From Cytidiella melzeri (lineage: Eukaryota > Basidiomycota > Agaricomycetes > Polyporales > Irpicaceae), in the NCBI GenBank assembly GCA_022592445.1, contig JABYQR010000347.1, positions 1-45,621 of the forward strand: DNA of 45,621 nucleotides, written 5' to 3'. Made by a program: the position numbers and the translations under genes. Positions within the stretch are counted from its first letter, which is position 1. Every line of letters begins with the position of its first letter. Positions 41,761-45,621 of this stretch are shown here, piece by piece. The notes under the pieces are model-generated. The model was not told where the DNA came from and searched no databases. It worked only from the letters and a program-made list of their open reading frames with translations.

Positions 41761-44700
41761 TTAGTGAGTGTTTAGATCAATTAGACCTAATCTCCCACTG
41801 AAGTATGATTGCTTCTGAAATGCCAATGACTTTGTCATGATATCAGCAATCTGTTCTTCAGTTGGAACAGCATATAGTTCGGCATTCTTATTTTCGACAA
41901 ACTCTCTAACATAATGATATCGAATGTCAATATGCTTTGAGCGTGACTCTATCTTTGGATTCTTGGTGAAGTAAATAGCACCATGATTATCACAGCATAG
42001 AATTGTAGGCTCTTGCTGTTTTAAATCCAATTCTTTGAGCACGGTGCGCAACCAATAACATTGCTTGGAAGTTTCGCACAAGGCCATGTATTCTGATTCC
42101 ATTGATGATAGAGCAACGGTTTTCTGCTTCTTAGAAGTCCAGGAAATTGCTCCTTCAGCCAACAGAAATACATATCCTGTTGTCGAATGTCTGTCGTCTT
42201 TATTCTCAGCCCAGTCTGCATCCGAATAACCAATAATACCAGCATTACTTGATCCATTATACTTGATCGCATAGGACTGCGTTCCAAGCAAATATCTCAG
42301 TATATATTTAGCTGATTTATAATGGTGGTCAGTTGGATTTGACATGTACTGTGAAAGACGTATGACTGCATATGAAATGTCTGGTCTAGTACCAATCATA
42401 ACATATATAAGTGTGCCAATCAACGCTTGATACTGTCTCAGTAAACCAGAATCTGCTTTTTAGTCAGAATCTGCCTTCTGTAGTACAGCACCTGAAGGTA
42501 ATGGTGTCCGAGCAGGATTAGCATTTGCCATATTAAATCGTTTTAAAGCCTCTTGAATATACGACTCTTGGTCAAGTAGAATCGTTTTAGCTTTACGATC
42601 TCTCTGCACACGCATGCCTAGAATAAGCTTAGCTTCTCCTAAGTCACGCATCTCATAGCGATCCATAAGATTTTTCTTAAGTGCAGACATAGCAAGTTTA
42701 CTATTTCCTATCGGAAATATATCGTCAACATATAGAATGAGAATTAAATTCCCCCCTTGTTGCCGATACACGTAAACACCAGCATCTGAATGAATCCGGT
42801 CAAAGCCTAATTCTATCAGAGTGTTATGAATTTTGATATTCCATGTTCGTGAAGCTTGTTTAAGTCCATAAATGGCTTTCTTAAGCAAACAAACATGGTT
42901 CTCCATTCCCTTCTCCACGAAACCTTCTGGTTGTTCCATATAGATTTCTTCGTCCAGTTCGCCGTAAAGGAAAGCTTTTTCACATCCAATGCCTCGATTT
43001 CCCAATCTTCGAGTGCAGCTATAGCTAGTAGCATGCGTATGGATTCAAAATGTGCGACTGGTGAGAAAGTTTCTTGATAATCAATTCCTTCAACTTGGGT
43101 GAATCCTTTTGCAACAAGACGCGCTTTATATCGACCATCAGATTTTATGGTGAAGACCCATTTGCATTTCACAATTTTGCGTGATGCATCTGGTCGTCGT
43201 ACAAGCGTCCAAGTTTTATTCTTCATTTGAGAATCAATTTCGTCTTGTGCAGCAGCAAACCATTGATCCCGATCATCTCTTTTCATTGCCTGCTTCCACG
43301 TCTGTGGATATTCATTGATTGAATAAGCAGTAATTGAATTAAGAGTCTCGTCATCAATTTCTGCAGAATCATCATCATCAGTTAAGCCTCCTGATAGAGT
43401 TTGATGTTCTGGACCCGGTTCAACGGAAGGTGATCTCGAGGGTTGACGTGATGACGTTCCTGATCGCAAAGGTATCCGTAATCTGGATGGCCCTGCAACC
43501 GGAGATCTCGCGTGTATTCTCGAGTTCCATTCAGCTCTCAAACGAAGCTCATTTTGTTCTTCCTTTTTGTCCTTAGCCACTTGCTTTTCTAAAGCTTTCT
43601 GCATATCCACCGGCCGCATGGAAAGTTTAGGATTTTTTCCAGCAGTTGAACGTTTGTTCTGGTTGATAGGTGGTGGCAAAGGTGGTTTAGGCTTAGGTCC
43701 TCGTTTGATTTGTGGTTGTGGTTCTTTGTCAAGAACCGGAGCTGAAGGGAATTGCTGCTGTTGTCGAGAAGGATGAGTAGGTGCTTGGTGCTCTGGATGA
43801 TCATCATCTCCATCATCAGAATCTTGGTGACCTTGTTCATCATTCTCTTCAAAAGGTGAAAAGTTATCGTGTGGAGGAACAGTGTTATTATCACTGTTAT
43901 CGCCGACTAAAGGTTGTTTGGAAGGAGTAATATCTTTACGATACGGGAAATGAGTCTCGTCAAATACTGCATCGCGAGCAATGACGATTCGCTGTTTATC
44001 CCAGAACCGGTAACCTTTTACACCCGGTTCATATCCAACGAATATCATAGGAGTTGCTTTTGGTGACAACTTGTTCTGACGACTCTTGATCGGTACGTGG
44101 ACGTATGCACGACATCCAAATACACGAAGCATTGAGATATCTGGTTTTATACCCAGAAAACTCTCTATAGGTGTCTGCCAGTTTAATCGTACATTAGGTA
44201 GACGGTTATTTAAATATACCGCTGCTTCGCAAGTAAGCTTCCAGAAACCATTTGATAACCCAGCTTGCTGACGCAATGCTTCGGCTTTATATTTTATGGT
44301 CTGTTGCCATCGCTCAGCTCTACCATTTTGTTGTGGAGTATACGGTACAGACATTTGTAGTTCTATTCCGTGTTCCTTCAGATAATCCTTGAACTCATTA
44401 TTAATGAACTCTGTTCCACCATCACATCTGAACTTCTTCATCTTCTTTCCTGTTTGGTTTTCGGCCCATGACTTGTATTCTTTGAATCTTGTGAACGCTT
44501 CATCTTTGTGCTTGAGATAATAGAGCATCCCATGACTAGAAGCATCATCAGACAAGTCATACCGTATTTGTAACCATCAATAGAAGTTGTAGAATATTCA
44601 ATGAGATCGGAATGAGTTAATTCAAGGACTTCTGTAGCTCTCGACATAGATGGTGGAAATGGTTGTCTCTTTCCTTTTCCAACTTGACATCCGTGACAAG

Positions 44701-45621
44701 GAGAACTTGTCGATGGAATAGGAATCTTTTCTTTTAATCCCTTTGTTCCTTTGTGAAGATTTTCGACAATCTTATTCCCTGGGTGTCCTAGTCGATTATG
44801 CCACAACGTATAATCATTACGACTAACTTTATTAATTGAGTCTATCTTCCTGACTAGACGTCCTTTAATCCAATAAAGTCCAGCATGATCAGGTTGACCA
44901 TTTATAATCTCTTTTCCTTCATTATAAATTGTCCATCCTTTCGATGTAACACTGCTGGTGCATCCTTGTTGCAGTGCTCTAGAAGGAGAAAAGAATCTTG
45001 TAGTCGCATCTGGTATATAGAGGACATTGTTCAAAGTTGTGTGATGTATTTTATCTTTCACAAGGACCGTGTCAAGTACAACCGTTCCTTTTCCCAATAT
45101 TTTGACAGTCATATCTTTACCTGCTACAGAGCATGTACCTGCTACCGTTGCTGGTTGATACGAGATAAAGTCGTCAATTTCATTGGTTATGTGACTAGTA
45201 GCACCACTGTCGATGAGCCATTCAACGCTTTCAGTCTCACACGTAGAATACAGAGAAACGTTGATGATTTCATTATCGTGCTCGAAGACAGGTTTGGTAT
45301 CTACTTGAAGATTATTTACAGTCGCTTTGTCTTTGCCTTTGCCTTTGGACTTCTTTCGTTGTCCTCCTTTCTTTCCTTTATTCTCCTTGTTACCCTGCTT
45401 GTTGTTGGTAGAAGATCCTTGCTGATTATTTCCATTACCGCGAGACTTGTTCTGGTTAGGTTTCCCTTTATCCCAGTGCTGACTCGTAGTATGGTTAGAA
45501 AGCCCACACTTCTTGCATTTTTCCTTCGGTAAACGCGTGGTCTGCGTAATCCGATTCGCATTTTCACTGTTTGAACCCTTTCGACGTAACTCTTCCGCAA
45601 GTATCTTGGGGATGAGCGTGT
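41761..45621 (-). pseudogene. copia 2 gag-pol polyprotein, disrupted and 5' partial
   Basis: Read leftward: gag end with zinc knuckle CKKCGLSNHTTSQH (C-X2-C-X4-H-X4-H); protease with WLIDSGATSH; GAG-pre-integrase LWHNRLGHPGNK and the CHGCQVGK finger; integrase with HSDLIEYS, RCDGGTEF and NGRAERWQQ; a long polar linker; RT with CKWVFTIKSDGRYKARLVAK, KAFLYGELDEEIYMEQPEGF and intact YVDD; RNase H with YSDADWAENK, SSMESEYMAL and CCDNHGAIYF. Breaks: a one-base shift near 44550 (TCL then DDASSHG), another near 42976 (in a run of A), and an in-frame TAA near 42459 just before KADSGLLRQYQALIGT. The stop is at 41761-41763. Confidence 0.9.

Larger units (their letters stand above)
41219..45621 (-). mobile_element. 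Ty1/copia retrotransposon (element 2), 5' part outside window
   Basis: A minus-oriented copia element with its 3' LTR at 41219-41741, then RNase H, RT, integrase, protease and the end of gag leaving the window at 45621. It is visibly AT-richer, with A/T-ending codons, than copia 1 and the host genes, so it is a different lineage and perhaps a horizontally acquired or older family. It carries two frameshifts and one in-frame stop. TSD cannot be checked because the 5' LTR is not in the window; the flank on this side is GAGGC (41214-41218). Confidence 0.92.

Overview
The window reads as a gene-dense basidiomycete (Agaricomycete-like) chromosome segment. Host genes are broken by many 50-70 nt GT-AG introns. 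The families present (a Ure2p/FuA-class glutathione transferase, a long hormone-sensitive-lipase-type hydrolase, an R3H-SUZ protein, a Tf1/sushi-like chromovirus) are typical of such fungi. No prokaryotic features, rRNA, tRNA or CRISPR were seen.

Layout. 1-19.7 kb is host DNA: an HSL-type alpha/beta hydrolase (+, 5' end outside the window), a glutathione S-transferase (+), a truncated cytochrome P450 pseudogene (-), methylenetetrahydrofolate reductase (+), an ELMO-domain protein (-) sharing a 0.8 kb divergent promoter with xylulokinase (+), tRNA pseudouridine synthase Pus1 (+), and convergent to it the small five-exon RNA polymerase II subunit Rpb4 (-). 20.4-32.7 kb is a transposon island: a complete Ty1/copia element (+, 368 bp LTRs, TSD TCCTG) and, 0.13 kb away, a complete Ty3/gypsy chromovirus (-, 502 bp LTRs, TSD CCATT). 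33.2-39.0 kb returns to host genes: an AVT-type vacuolar amino acid transporter (+) and an R3H/SUZ RNA-binding protein (+). 39.1-41.2 kb is mostly unassigned. 41.2-45.6 kb holds a second, AT-richer copia element (-) that runs off the window.

How it works together. The host genes are unrelated housekeeping or metabolic genes, not a cluster. The interest lies in the transposons. The gypsy element has an 11-nt stretch at its predicted RNA 5' end that is perfectly complementary to its primer-binding site (Tf1-style self-priming), a -1 slippery heptamer abutting the Gag stop, and a chromodomain integrase. Its most striking feature is a roughly 1.38 kb 5' leader with no ATG in any sense frame between the predicted transcription start and the Gag ATG, although the leader carries a 281-codon methionine-free open frame. 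The first copia element has LTRs that appear to end in GA rather than CA, and a primer site matching the anticodon arm of initiator tRNA-Met. The second copia LTR carries five TGACTCA (Gcn4/AP-1-type) sites upstream of its TATA box. All three elements carry frameshifts or stops, while the host genes between them read cleanly.
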